A DNA stretch of 48,879 nt, from positions 1 to 48,879 of the forward strand of contig DBRR01000031.1 in NCBI GenBank assembly GCA_002306055.1, read 5' to 3'. Position numbers and translations under genes: made by a program. The notes beneath the pieces were generated by a model, which was given only the letters and a program-made list of their open reading frames with translations, did no database searches and was not told the DNA's origin. Numbering within the stretch: position 1 is the stretch's first letter; the number at the start of each line of letters is the position of its first letter. The DNA comes from Anaerolineaceae bacterium UBA1363 (GTDB lineage Bacteria > Chloroflexota > Anaerolineae > Anaerolineales > Anaerolineaceae). This document shows, piece after piece, positions 8,285 through 17,094 of this stretch.

Positions 8285-8346
8285 GGCGCGATTGAAGGCA
8301 CTGTCAACGTTGTGATAGACGAACGCATTGTGCCCTCAATCCGCCG
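8282..8346 (+). repeat. Family A hairpin repeat, copy 2
   Basis: Begins TAGGGCGCGATTGAAGGCA and ends TGCCCTCAATCCGCC. The arms pair across about 30 bases. It shares its first three bases with the stop codon of the acetyltransferase gene. Confidence 0.7.
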
Positions 8347-8500
8347 TCAAAGGTGACTTGAGGTCAGGGTTCGTTTATTGCGAATGATTGATTGTGGGTG
8401 TGTCCATCACTGCAAGCCCCGGTCTGGCAGAAAAAGCAAGCCTACACATGTGGAAGGGGCGTGGCAGTCTGCCTTTAACATAGTTGACATGGATGAAAAG

Positions 8501-8587
8501 CAGATCGCCACGCTTCGCTCGCGACGACGAAATCGATCGTGCCAGCGTTCTCGGTGCGCACGGTATTTGACCGCGAAGTCTCCATTT
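8501..8587 (+). repeat. Family C plus family B repeat block
   Basis: CAGATCGCCACGC at 8501, then CGCTCGCGACGACG, then a family B unit beginning GATCGTGCC (about 8534) and ending AAGTCTCCAT (8587). The same C-then-B order is seen near 4810-4885. Confidence 0.65.
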
Positions 8588-8611
8588 AATCCAATCCAAA
8601 AGCAGTTAATT

Positions 8612-8676
8612 GTAGGGCGCGATTGAGGGCATCGTGAACATTGTGATGGAGAAACGTATCGTGCCCTCAATCCGCC
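8612..8676 (+). repeat. Family A hairpin repeat, copy 3
   Basis: Begins GTAGGGCGCGATTGAGGGC and ends GTGCCCTCAATCCGCC. It is the best-preserved copy, with arms of at least 10 bp. The following ~120 bp (to 8795) show no gene. Confidence 0.7.
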
Positions 8677-8805
8677 AATGACCGTGAAATGGATGGCATG
8701 TTCCGTTGGTTGCGAGTGTTCGATGACGCGATAGCTGTAGGTCAACAATAGTTGTAGTTTGCCTGCTTCCGACATATAGCCAAACAATAAAGCAAGGGTG
8801 GGTCA

Positions 8806-8949
8806 TCGTGTTCGAAGAGTATGGCGTCACAAAGCATATGCATGAGCACACTGGATTTTAGCCTACCCACCGCAGCACAAGTTTTTTGGTGGGTTGGCTA
8901 TTTCGATGTCAAGACAGGGCAAGATGCTGTGACGCCAACCCACCCTACG
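8806..8949. repeat. Family D paired inverted element, copy 1
   Basis: Two half-elements face each other. The right half (8888-8949) runs from GGTGGGTTGGCTA to TGTGACGCCAACCCACC and CTACG. The left half (8806-8871) is the reverse orientation, with GGGTGGGT, then TGGCGTCACAAAGC, then TAGCCTACCCACC, and carries an ~18-bp insertion between the first two blocks. Equivalent pairs occur at 17462-17608 and 41540-41738. The structure resembles a MITE with long inverted ends; no transposase is linked to it. Confidence 0.65.
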
Positions 8950-9069
8950 AGGGCTCGTCTCTAATTACCTTATCAGACAGGCTCATTCCGTCCTATACCT
9001 GTGCCTAATCTGGCCTATGCCAAATTAATAAAGGTACAATAGGGAGAGTTTTTTGAGAGGATGCCAGGC

Positions 9070-10191
9070 ATGTTTGAGTGGACGATTAAGGCTGAAGATG
9101 GCGCGGCTCGCGCCGGTGAATTTTGCACGCCTCATGGTGTCATCGAAACCCCCGTTTTTGCGCCTGTCGGCACCCAGGCAACCGTCAAATCCATCACCCC
9201 TGCCCAACTCGAAGAGCTTGGCGCAACGCTGGTCCTCTCCAACACCTACCACCTCTTTCTGAGACCTGGGGATGAACTGGTGGCGCAGATGGGCGGCTTA
9301 CATCAATTTATGCAGTGGCATAAACCAATCCTGACTGATTCGGGCGGATTCCAGGTATTTTCGCTTTCAGACACGCGGAAGATCGACCCGGACGGGGTCA
9401 CTTTCAAATCCCACATCGATGGATCGATGAAACGCCTGACCCCCGAGAGCTCCATCGCGATCCAGGAGAACCTTGGCGCAGATATCATCATGGCGTTTGA
9501 CGAATGCGCGGACCCACTTGACCACGCCTACTCCAAGGAAGCCATGGAACGCACGCACCTCTGGGCACAGCGCTGCCTGGATGCCAAGAAAAGGGATGAC
9601 CAAGCTTTATTTGGGATTGTGCAGGGAGGCATTTTTGAAGATCTGCGGACGGAATCGGCGCAGGTGATCAGCAGCATGGGCTTCCCCGGGCATGCCATTG
9701 GCGGGCTTTCAGTGGGTGAAGGCAAAGCCGACATGTACCGCACGATCGAGGTGGTGAATACCGTTTTGTCCAAGGACAAACCGCGCTACCTGATGGGGGT
9801 TGGCACCCCGGAAGACCTGATTGAGGGCGTTCTGCGAGGCATTGACATTTTTGACTGCGTTCTCCCCACCCGCCTTGCGCGCCATAACACAGCCATGACT
9901 AATTTTGGCAAGCTCAATTTGATGAACGCCTCTTTTGCCCGCGACGAACGCCCGATTGACGCCCAGTGCCAGTGTTACACCTGCCGCACCTTCACCCGTG
10001 CTTATTTGCGCCATCTGATTGTTGCCAAAGAGATGCTGGCAGCCACATTGCTTTCAATCCATAACTTACACACCCTGCTGGAGCTGGCGCGCAATCTGCG
10101 CAGAGCAATCCTGGCGGGCAACCTGAACGCATTTGCAGACCAAGCATTAGCCAAACTCAGCAAGGCTCGCATCCCGGAGGTTCATCCATGA
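9070..10191 (+). CDS. tgt: Queuine/preQ1 tRNA-guanine transglycosylase
   Basis: Exchanges guanine-34 of GUN-anticodon tRNAs for the queuosine precursor preQ1. The protein has 373 residues from the chosen start, the normal size. It shows VETP-like VIETPVFAPVGTQATVK, the active-site Asp in LTDSGGFQVFSL, the nucleophile region FDCVLPTRLARH, and the zinc site CQCYTC plus the His of SIHNLHTLLEL near residue 325. I prefer the ATG at 9070 (MFEWTIKAED), which aligns with the family start and has GAGAGG 9 bp upstream; an in-frame ATG at 9061 is the alternative. A TACAAT -10 element lies at 9035-9040. The gene overlaps uppP by 4 bp. Confidence 0.95.
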   Translation: MFEWTIKAEDGAARAGEFCTPHGVIETPVFAPVGTQATVKSITPAQLEELGATLVLSNTYHLFLRPGDELVAQMGGLHQFMQWHKPILTDSGGFQVFSLSDTRKIDPDGVTFKSHIDGSMKRLTPESSIAIQENLGADIIMAFDECADPLDHAYSKEAMERTHLWAQRCLDAKKRDDQALFGIVQGGIFEDLRTESAQVISSMGFPGHAIGGLSVGEGKADMYRTIEVVNTVLSKDKPRYLMGVGTPEDLIEGVLRGIDIFDCVLPTRLARHNTAMTNFGKLNLMNASFARDERPIDAQCQCYTCRTFTRAYLRHLIVAKEMLAATLLSIHNLHTLLELARNLRRAILAGNLNAFADQALAKLSKARIPEVHP

Positions 10192-11009
10192 CGTTTCTAC
10201 AATCACTGATCCTTGGGGTCATCCAGGGGTTGACAGAGTTTCTGCCGGTCAGTTCCTCGGCGCATTTGGTGCTCGTGCCCTTCATCCTCAACTGGACCCT
10301 GGACCCGACCAAGGCGTTTATTTTTGACGTGCTGGTTCAACTGGGTACCCTGGTGGCTGTGATTGCCTACTTTTGGAAGGATTTACTGGCGATTTTCAAG
10401 GCTGTGATTGCCGGCATTCGAAACAAAAAACCCTTCGAAGAATCCAACTCGCGTCTTGGCTGGTATCTCGTATTAGCTACCATCCCGGCTGGTTTGGGAG
10501 GATTGCTTCTGAAAAGCAAGGTGGAAGCAGCCTTTTCAAGCCCGGTTTTAACGGCTGTATTGTTGTTTGTGACAGCCGTTATCCTGACCCTGGCAGAAGT
10601 TTTTTCCCGCAAGGAACGCAACCTTGAGAGTGTCACCGTACTGGATGCCGTGGTGATTGGGTTTTCTCAATTACTGTCCATCTTCCCAGGGATTTCCCGC
10701 TCTGGTGCCACCATCAGCGGCGGTTTGAGCCGCGGATTGAAACGTGAAGCAGCCGCCAGGTTCTCATTCCTGATGTCAATCCCGGTCATGCTGGCAGCCG
10801 GACTGCTCTCCGTGCTGGACCTGGTGAAGATCCCGGATTTAGGCAGCTTCCTGCCGGTGTTGAGCATTGGCTTTATCATGGCGATGGTGGTCGGATACTT
10901 GAGCATCCGCTGGCTGCTGAATTTCCTTAAATCACGCTCGTTGATCCCCTTTGCGGTCTATTGCGCGGTGGTATCAGTACTGACAATCTTTATCGCCTAT
11001 TTCCGCTAA
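10188..11009 (+). CDS. uppP: Undecaprenyl-diphosphatase (BacA/UppP)
   Basis: An integral membrane phosphatase that recycles undecaprenyl diphosphate to the monophosphate lipid carrier for peptidoglycan and other wall polymers; overexpression of family members gives bacitracin resistance. The 273-residue protein has about eight membrane helices and both signature motifs: GLTEFLPVSSSAHL near residue 15 and PGISRSGATI near residue 167. The ATG overlaps the tgt stop (ATGA), so the two genes are translationally coupled. The 3' end overlaps the end of the convergent methyltransferase gene by 4 bp, leaving no room for a separate terminator. Confidence 0.95.
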   Translation: MTFLQSLILGVIQGLTEFLPVSSSAHLVLVPFILNWTLDPTKAFIFDVLVQLGTLVAVIAYFWKDLLAIFKAVIAGIRNKKPFEESNSRLGWYLVLATIPAGLGGLLLKSKVEAAFSSPVLTAVLLFVTAVILTLAEVFSRKERNLESVTVLDAVVIGFSQLLSIFPGISRSGATISGGLSRGLKREAAARFSFLMSIPVMLAAGLLSVLDLVKIPDLGSFLPVLSIGFIMAMVVGYLSIRWLLNFLKSRSLIPFAVYCAVVSVLTIFIAYFR

Positions 11010-11827
11010 GCCTTTTTTGGTTGGCTGGCGAGGAAAAGCCCCGTTTCTTTGCGGATCAGGATCCCGCCTGATTGGTCAATGTGAGCCTGGAAGAACGCGC
11101 GCATCGGTTCCTTCTGATCCAAGGGAATAAGCTGCTGCACTCTTTGTGTCGAAAATGCATAGTCCACCAGGGGCAACGCTTCAGTGACCCACAAATCGCC
11201 AGTGTAGAGCCTTTTTTCTACCTGACCAAACCACGGCTGGAGTTGTTCCGCGGCATTTTGCAGGTTGAACTTGAGCGACATGGTGTGCAGTCCACCGTAA
11301 ACAGGCCAGAATTCCGTCAGTAACATGTCGAGATCAAGCATGTAATTCGCGCCATTGGTGGCAGCCATCATCCTACCACCCGGTTTGAGGACACGCGCCA
11401 CTTCTGCAAGTGTCTGCGCGATATCCGGTACATGATAGAGCATATGGTTGGCAGTCACAAAATCAAAACTCTCGTCCTCAAATTCCAGTTCGGAAGCGTC
11501 CATGCAGAGCAAAGTGAAACGCGAATCGCCCTCCAGGTCGCCACGGGCTTCCGCCAGCATCCCTTCAGAAATATCGGTCAAAATAATCCTGGTATTCGGG
11601 GCAAAACGATGCTGGTTGATGCGCCACTGAGTTGCATTCCCACAACCCAAAGCCAACAAACGCTTACCGCTCAGGTCGGGAAGATGCTCGAAGATGAAGT
11701 CTTCCCAGGTCTGGGTGCCGGTTGTGAAGCGCTTGTGAATCTGGATACGGGCGTTGAGGTTATCCGCTGTGCGATATTGCACCTGGCGCAGATAATTCTG
11801 ATCAGAGCTGTAGGAATCTGAGCTCAT
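11006..11827 (-). CDS. Class I SAM-dependent methyltransferase
   Basis: The 273-residue protein has a Methyltransf_11/25-type fold. Motif I is LLALGCGNATQW (about 55-66), motif II the acidic end of RIILTDIS (about 80-87), and motif post-I/IV the stretch SFDFVTANHMLYHVPD (about 118-133), followed by ARVLKPGGRMM. The substrate is not evident; such proteins methylate small molecules or lipids. It begins 8 bp after the C-S lyase gene, and GAGG lies about 9 bp upstream within the end of that gene, so the two form an operon. It meets uppP tail to tail with a 4-bp overlap. Confidence 0.8.
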   Translation of the reverse strand: MSSDSYSSDQNYLRQVQYRTADNLNARIQIHKRFTTGTQTWEDFIFEHLPDLSGKRLLALGCGNATQWRINQHRFAPNTRIILTDISEGMLAEARGDLEGDSRFTLLCMDASELEFEDESFDFVTANHMLYHVPDIAQTLAEVARVLKPGGRMMAATNGANYMLDLDMLLTEFWPVYGGLHTMSLKFNLQNAAEQLQPWFGQVEKRLYTGDLWVTEALPLVDYAFSTQRVQQLIPLDQKEPMRAFFQAHIDQSGGILIRKETGLFLASQPKKA

Positions 11828-11835
11828 GACCAGCC

Positions 11836-12987
11836 TCAGCGGGCTGCCAACGCAGCTTGCATGCGGTCGATAGCTTTCTGAAGGTTTGCCCGGGTGGTGC
11901 CAAAGTTGATGCGCACGAAGTCGCCGTACTGGGGGCCGAAGGTAATGCCGTCATTCAAACCAACACGAGCCTCGCGCAGAAAGAACTCGTAGGGCGGTTC
12001 AGCCAAGCCCAATTCGCTGCAATCCAGCCAGCCCAGGAAGGTGGCTTCCGGTTTGCTCCAGTGAATGCCCGTAAGGTGGGTGCGAAGTGCACCATCCAGG
12101 AAATCGCGGTTCGCCTGAAGGTAACGGTTCTGGTCTGCAAGCCACTCATCTCCTTCAGCATACGCCGCGAGGGCAGCTGTAAGGGAGAGGACCCCAGGGT
12201 TTCCAATCAATCCATTACAGAAGGTCTGCAGTTTTTCCTTTAATCCGGGGTTCTGGACGATGTAAACTGACGCATGTAGACCAGCAATGTTGTAGGTTTT
12301 ACTTGGCGCCATGAAAGTGATGGTGTTGGCTGCAACCTCGGGGGAAAGTGAGGCGATCGGGATGTGTTTGCGGTCATCATAGAGAATGTCGCAATGAATC
12401 TCATCGGAGATAATCAAAACGTTATGCCTGATGCAGATTTCCGCCAGTTGGGTCAGTTCTTCGCGTGTGAAAACTCTGCCAGTGGGGTTTTGTGGATTGC
12501 AGAGGATGAAGGCGCGAACATTTTCGCTGATAATTTGTTCTTCAAATCGCTCGAAATCGAGATAGAAGCGCCCATCCTGCCCCTGGACGAGTGGGTTTTG
12601 GACGCCCTGTAATTTTGCTGAATCCGGCGCACTGATAAAGGGTGGGTAGGCAGGTGTTTGGTAAATAACAGCTTCGCCCGGTGCGCAGAAGGAGCGAATC
12701 GCCGCATTGAACCCCGTAACAACGCCAGGGATGTAACCGATTTGGCTCGCCTGAACGTCCCAATTGTAGAGGCGCTTCAGACGCTGAAGAACTGTTTGGT
12801 CCAGTTCCTTGGGGGGAGCACCATAACCGAAGACGCCGTGGTCAACTCTCTCGTGTAAAGCGCGAATGACAGCCTCGGGGGATCTAAAGTCTGTATCGGC
12901 TACCCACATGGGCAAAACATCTTCAGCGAAATGATTCCACTTGATAGATTCAGAATGACGACGGTCAATTTCTTGGTTAAAGTCCAT
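11836..12987 (-). CDS. PatB/MalY-type C-S lyase (cystathionine beta-lyase-like aminotransferase)
   Basis: A fold-type I PLP enzyme of the MalY/PatB group, 383 residues, normal length. Family hallmarks are MWVADTDFRSPEAV near the N-terminus, FGYGAPP, and ILCNPQNPTGR. SDEIHCDILYD supplies the cofactor-binding Asp, and MAPSKTYNIAGLH contains the PLP lysine. Members cleave cystathionine or other cysteine S-conjugates to a thiol, pyruvate and ammonia. With metH in the same window, a role in homocysteine formation is plausible but inferred. GGAGAGGAGA sits 6 bp before the ATG, the strongest ribosome site on this strand. The upstream gap (12988-13095) serves as a divergent promoter region. Confidence 0.85.
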   Translation of the reverse strand: MDFNQEIDRRHSESIKWNHFAEDVLPMWVADTDFRSPEAVIRALHERVDHGVFGYGAPPKELDQTVLQRLKRLYNWDVQASQIGYIPGVVTGFNAAIRSFCAPGEAVIYQTPAYPPFISAPDSAKLQGVQNPLVQGQDGRFYLDFERFEEQIISENVRAFILCNPQNPTGRVFTREELTQLAEICIRHNVLIISDEIHCDILYDDRKHIPIASLSPEVAANTITFMAPSKTYNIAGLHASVYIVQNPGLKEKLQTFCNGLIGNPGVLSLTAALAAYAEGDEWLADQNRYLQANRDFLDGALRTHLTGIHWSKPEATFLGWLDCSELGLAEPPYEFFLREARVGLNDGITFGPQYGDFVRINFGTTRANLQKAIDRMQAALAAR

Positions 12988-13083
12988 TAGTTTCTCCTCT
13001 CCGCTATTCTAAACCCGAGTGAATCGAAATGGTTAAGGTTGGTACCTAAGGTTGGTGAAACGTTCTTCAACAGGTTCCTTTGG

Positions 13084-13089
13084 TATACT
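13084..13089 (+). promoter_or_regulatory. -10 element of a leaderless promoter
   Basis: TATACT lies 6 nt before the GTG at 13096 and 9 nt before the in-frame ATG at 13099, so transcription should begin at or within the start codon. No convincing -35 box is seen. Confidence 0.45.
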
Positions 13090-13095
13090 TTACGA

Positions 13096-13917
13096 GTGAT
13101 GAAAATCCTGGGATCGGTTTACAAATTGGTGGAGCGTGTTGATTACTTCGCTGCGACGCTGGCGGTAACGCTTTTAGGCGGTATTGCCGGCGGAGAGGGC
13201 TCCGAACTGCGCCTTGGGATCGCGATTCTCAGTAACTTGCTGTTGTTCAGCTTCGCGGTGATCTATCAAAAAATTGAAACCGCCCCAGCCGCTGCATTTG
13301 AAAGGAAGGATTTGCAGCAAAACCCGATAGCCTCGGGGGAAGTGTCCGTGAAGTTTGCCAGTACGCTGAGCGGCATCACAGTAATGCTCTGCCTCGCCCT
13401 CGCCTCGCTTCTTGGCCCGCTTAACATCGCCCTTGAATTACTGGGGATTTTCGTAGCAATTGCTCTTTCTCATCACAATCTTAAGCTTGGGAACTCCGCG
13501 CTGATGCGTCTCGGAAAGCACCAATCCCTGCTTTCGGTTATTTTTGGACTCTCGGGCTACCTTGCCACTGCTCAAAAAATGAAATCTGAAGCCATCCTGC
13601 TCACAATTTTCCTTCTGGCACTCGGATTCCTGTTAGCCGCCTGGACTTCAGAGAGAACAACCAGACCTCTTAGCAGACCGTTGCTGATCATCCTGTTGGT
13701 ATTCGCTTCTGGCTCGGCTTATATGCTCTTCGTCGTTTTTGAGGTAATTCCCCACTGGGTATTGTCGCTCATCGTGTTGCTCAGCGCCGTTATCGCATTC
13801 ATAAAGCACCGCTTCAATCCCCATCAACACAGCATGCCCCAAATCGTGTACGATTCATTGGTAATTGCAACCACCTTCTCCCTGATCATCAGTTACCTGG
13901 TTCAGGTATTCTTTTAA
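13096..13917 (+). CDS. UbiA-like multi-pass membrane protein of unknown function
   Basis: A membrane protein of about 273 residues with eight or so hydrophobic segments. The order of helices and the loop KDLQQNPIASGEVSVKFA recall UbiA prenyltransferases, where such a loop reads NRPIASGRIS. The Asp-rich NDxxDxxxD and DxxxD motifs that bind the prenyl diphosphate are not visible: the corresponding stretch reads IYQKIETAPAAAFERKD. If related, it is probably a degenerate, non-prenylating member. The start is either GTG 13096 or ATG 13099, just after a TATACT box and with no ribosome site, hence a leaderless mRNA. An upstream in-frame ATG at 13039 lies before the promoter and is not used here. The rRNA-methyltransferase-like gene starts 13 bp later, so they are probably co-transcribed. 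Confidence 0.6.
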   Translation: MMKILGSVYKLVERVDYFAATLAVTLLGGIAGGEGSELRLGIAILSNLLLFSFAVIYQKIETAPAAAFERKDLQQNPIASGEVSVKFASTLSGITVMLCLALASLLGPLNIALELLGIFVAIALSHHNLKLGNSALMRLGKHQSLLSVIFGLSGYLATAQKMKSEAILLTIFLLALGFLLAAWTSERTTRPLSRPLLIILLVFASGSAYMLFVVFEVIPHWVLSLIVLLSAVIAFIKHRFNPHQHSMPQIVYDSLVIATTFSLIISYLVQVFF

Positions 13918-13930
13918 AAATGGAAAATCT

Positions 13931-14818
13931 ATGAAAGCTGACTTAACGCCACTCATTCTCGAAGCCTCTCCCAACTGGAAGGATTATCAACTACTCGATA
14001 GCGGTGATGGCAAGACGCTCGAACGCTTTGGTCCCTACCTGCTCATTCGCCCGCGTCCGCAAGCCATCTGGGCCAAGACCTTGCCCGCCAGTGAATGGAA
14101 AAAGGCGCACGCTTTGCTGGTGGAAGAACAGCAGGAGTACGGAGGCAAGTGGACCATACTCAATCCAATGGAAAAGAGCTGGAAGCTCTCTTATGGTAAT
14201 CTGCAATTTCAGGCGCAGCTTTCAAGCTCGCGACATGTGGGGGTCTTCCCTGAGCAGGCAAGCCATTGGGACTGGATGACCGAACGTATCAGCGCTTCGC
14301 GAAAGCCCTTCAAGGTTTTGAACCTTTTCGGGTATACGGGTTTGGCGACTTTGGCTGCCGCAGCAGCAGGCGCTGAAGTGACCCACGTGGACTCTTCCAA
14401 ACATGCCATCAGTTGGGCAAATCTAAATATGAAACTCTCAGGTCTGGCAGATAAACCTGTTCGCTGGATAGCGGAGGATGCACTGAAATTCATCAAGCGA
14501 GAAGCCCGACGCGGTAATACCTACCAGGGCATCATCATGGATCCGCCAAAATTTGGGCGCGGTTCCAGCGGAGAGGTCTGGGATTTCTTCAAACGCATGC
14601 CCGAGCTGATCGAAGCCTGTCGGTCGCTGGTTGCGAAAGATGCTGGGTTTGTGATCCTGACCGCCTATGCGATCACGGCTTCAGCAGTGATAACCCGCCA
14701 GGCGATGGAAGAGATTGTTGGCAAACAGGGGGAGTTCACCACCGGCGAATTGGTAACCGTTGAAGAAAGCGCTGGTCATGTGCTTTCGCACGCTATTTTT
14801 ACCCGTTGGCGGCCGTAG
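13931..14818 (+). CDS. Class I rRNA (cytosine-C5)-methyltransferase-like protein (RlmI/RlmK type)
   Basis: The 295-residue protein resembles the catalytic half of the COG1092 (RlmI/RlmL-K) family. SAM-binding motif I is VLNLFGYTGLATLAAAAAGA (about 129-148), then VTHVDSSKHAISWANLN, and the catalytic-site motif is IIMDPPKFGRG (about 200). Classic RlmI is about 400 residues and has an N-terminal PUA domain; here the N-terminal 90 residues do not look like PUA. Exact RNA target unknown. The stop codon is 2 bp from the end of the convergent CNNM gene. Confidence 0.75.
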   Translation: MKADLTPLILEASPNWKDYQLLDSGDGKTLERFGPYLLIRPRPQAIWAKTLPASEWKKAHALLVEEQQEYGGKWTILNPMEKSWKLSYGNLQFQAQLSSSRHVGVFPEQASHWDWMTERISASRKPFKVLNLFGYTGLATLAAAAAGAEVTHVDSSKHAISWANLNMKLSGLADKPVRWIAEDALKFIKREARRGNTYQGIIMDPPKFGRGSSGEVWDFFKRMPELIEACRSLVAKDAGFVILTAYAITASAVITRQAMEEIVGKQGEFTTGELVTVEESAGHVLSHAIFTRWRP

Positions 14819-14820
14819 GC

Positions 14821-16146
14821 TTAGATCTCAACAGAAGGATTTTCCTTGTTTAGGAGATCCGTCACCAACACCCGATCCACGCGGTGACCGTCCATGTCCA
14901 CCACTTCGAACCGCCAGTGATCCCATTCAAAGAGTGCTCCTGTCTTTGGGATTCGCCCCAATTGGTTCATGACAAAGCCGCTCAAGGTCTGGAAACCAGC
15001 CTTATCCTCTTCAGGTAATTCATCAACGTTCATGATCTCTTTAAGCTCATCGATGGGGATCAACCCATCCACCAGCCATGTGCCATCTGGACGTTGGACA
15101 ACATCCTGATCCTTATCATACTCATCGAGCGGGATATCCCCAACAATCGATTCCAACACGTCATAGAGAGTCACAAACCCCTCCACGCCCCCGTACTCAT
15201 CCAAAACCAGGGCGTAATGGATACCGGTCTCGCGAAATTGCTCAAACGCTTTGACTGCCTGCATGTTGCCCGGGAAGAATAATGGTTGGCGGACATAATC
15301 CTCAAGGTTAAATTGCGGATCGTGGATATCCACACCGAGCAGATCTTTGGTGTCGACGATACCCACTGAACGATCCAAATCGCCATGCGCGACAGGCAGA
15401 CGGGAATAGTTGCTTTCCATTAATTCTTTCACGATCGTGTCGTGATCGTCATCCAGATCGATCCAATCCAATTCGGTATGCGGGGTCATAATGGCATCCA
15501 GCCGGCGGTCGCTGAAGCGGAAAACACCATCCACCATGGTCTGCTCCGCTTCATCAAAGACACCAGTCTGGCGCCCTTCCTGGATGTAGCCCTTGAGTTC
15601 TTCCTCAGTAATGGCAGGCTCTTTGGTGACATCAATGTTGAAGATTTTGATGCCAAGGTTGGTGGAGGCACTCAGCAGCCTGGTAAGCGGGCGCAGGAAG
15701 CGCGACATGCCTTTGATCAGCGGAGAAAGCCTGGTGACAACATCTTCTGGTCTGCTGACCGCGATGCGTTTGGGGATCAGCTCACCCATAACAATGGAGA
15801 AATAAGTGATCACAATCACCACAAGAATCAGAGCAACGATTTCTGCAAAAGGCGCCAACCAGGTAATGCCTTTAAAAACCTCGGCAAGGGGTCGCGAAAG
15901 CTGAGCGCCACCGATACCGCCAGCGAGGGTGTCGATCAGGGTGATCATGATTTGGATCGCAGACAGGTATTGCTGGTCGGGGTCCTGCAAGAGTTCCATG
16001 GCAACAGAGGCACCCTGCAGCCCGTCTTCAGCGCGGGCTATCAGGCGCGTCTTCTTCGAGGAGACCATGGCAATCTCATACATCGCAAAAACAGCATTAA
16101 ACAAAAAAAGTATGAGAATGATGAGGATATTGATGTAAACAGGCAT
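14821..16146 (-). CDS. CNNM/CorC-family membrane protein (DUF21, CBS pair, CorC_HlyC)
   Basis: The 441-residue protein has the full CNNM/HlyC-CorC architecture. It starts with a DUF21 transmembrane domain (about 1-180, four hydrophobic segments), followed by two CBS domains (about 205-325, with MTPHTELDWIDLDDDHD and RLPVAHGDLDRSVGIVDTKDLL). A C-terminal CorC_HlyC/transporter-associated domain covers about 345-430. Family members export or regulate divalent cations such as Mg2+ and were once annotated as hemolysins; the CBS pair usually senses ATP. EYGGVEGFVTLYDVLESIVGDI is the typical second CBS core. It is transcribed alone. A hairpin at 16233-16252 lies in the 198-bp gap upstream. Confidence 0.88.
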   Translation of the reverse strand: MPVYINILIILILFLFNAVFAMYEIAMVSSKKTRLIARAEDGLQGASVAMELLQDPDQQYLSAIQIMITLIDTLAGGIGGAQLSRPLAEVFKGITWLAPFAEIVALILVVIVITYFSIVMGELIPKRIAVSRPEDVVTRLSPLIKGMSRFLRPLTRLLSASTNLGIKIFNIDVTKEPAITEEELKGYIQEGRQTGVFDEAEQTMVDGVFRFSDRRLDAIMTPHTELDWIDLDDDHDTIVKELMESNYSRLPVAHGDLDRSVGIVDTKDLLGVDIHDPQFNLEDYVRQPLFFPGNMQAVKAFEQFRETGIHYALVLDEYGGVEGFVTLYDVLESIVGDIPLDEYDKDQDVVQRPDGTWLVDGLIPIDELKEIMNVDELPEEDKAGFQTLSGFVMNQLGRIPKTGALFEWDHWRFEVVDMDGHRVDRVLVTDLLNKENPSVEI

Positions 16147-16344
16147 TGTTAATAACTTTCTGCTTCAACAGGGCTCTTAACCGCAATTTTACCAGAGGTT
16201 GCGCTGGTCTCTAACTGCCTGGGTTTGCACCTCTGGAGACTCTTATCTCCAGGACTCAGTAAGAGAACTGCTCGGCAAGAAAAAAAGGAACAGTAAAAGT
16301 CAGGCACGAGGTTGGTCAACAATCGTAAAATTCACATGATGCGA

Positions 16345-17094
16345 TTAACTGACAAGTTCATCCGGCAGGAAGTCAGCGCGGTTGTGATAGACCATCAGGA
16401 TGCGGTTATCCACAAAGTCAAACCGGCTGATGGCGCAATTGTTATAGATCAAACTGTACCCAAGCTTGCGGTTATCCGGATCCTCAGGGGAGATCTGGAG
16501 CATTGCTCGCAATAGGTAATGGTAGAAACCACCATGGGTAACGATCGCCACGCGGTCATCAGAGCCCAGATGGCGTTCCTTGATCCAATTTAACACCCCT
16601 TGTGCCCGTTTTAGTGGAAGACTGTGATCTTCTTTTCCACCGGGCCACCACCCTTCTCTATCAATGGGCTTTGCCAGCGTGAGATGAGGATAATGAGTTG
16701 AAAGAAAGGCTTCATTTACACCATGCTCGTGGCTGATCTCAACGACATCATTGACTACAGATTCAAGATAGATTCCACCAACTTCGTGCACCTCTGCCAA
16801 TCCGACCAATGGCAAATTGAGCCGATCGGCAATAATGCTGGCAGTTTGGATCGCACGCTGCATTAGGCTGCTGTAAATATGGGTTAATCTGAAGCCGAGC
16901 CTGTTCTGGGGATCGCGCCAAAAGTCCTCTTCTCCAGGTTTAGAGCTGGCGAGAAAATCCGCAAGCAACTCTGCCTGCCGCACGCCCTTTGCCGTCAGGA
17001 CTGGGTCGGAGACACGGGGAGGAAAAACACCATCCTGCGTTTCCGAGAGGGCGTTATTAGTGGACTGTCCGTGACGAATAAGATAGAGCTGCAT
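16345..17094 (-). CDS. Histidine phosphatase superfamily protein (phosphoglycerate-mutase fold)
   Basis: A phosphoenzyme-forming hydrolase of the histidine phosphatase superfamily, 249 residues. The phosphoacceptor motif LIRHGQS is at residues 5-11, and the second catalytic His is in VAIVTHGGFYHYLL near residue 193. R-rich QRAIQTASII and SLMQRA support the family. The substrate is not deducible. The start is placed at the ATG at 17094 (MQLYLIRHG), because the family begins there and a TATAAT box (about 17115) lies only 16 nt upstream. The longer frame to 17154 would precede the promoter. There is no Shine-Dalgarno sequence, and the leader would be about 9 nt. Confidence 0.82.
   Translation of the reverse strand: MQLYLIRHGQSTNNALSETQDGVFPPRVSDPVLTAKGVRQAELLADFLASSKPGEEDFWRDPQNRLGFRLTHIYSSLMQRAIQTASIIADRLNLPLVGLAEVHEVGGIYLESVVNDVVEISHEHGVNEAFLSTHYPHLTLAKPIDREGWWPGGKEDHSLPLKRAQGVLNWIKERHLGSDDRVAIVTHGGFYHYLLRAMLQISPEDPDNRKLGYSLIYNNCAISRFDFVDNRILMVYHNRADFLPDELVS

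Noticed and set aside
8375..8851. Several short frames in the 8.3-8.9 kb gap
   Set aside because: They consist of dispersed repeats and have no ribosome site, promoter or family resemblance.
15442..16152. Plus-strand frame of 236 codons
   Set aside because: Opposite the CNNM-type gene; an antisense shadow.
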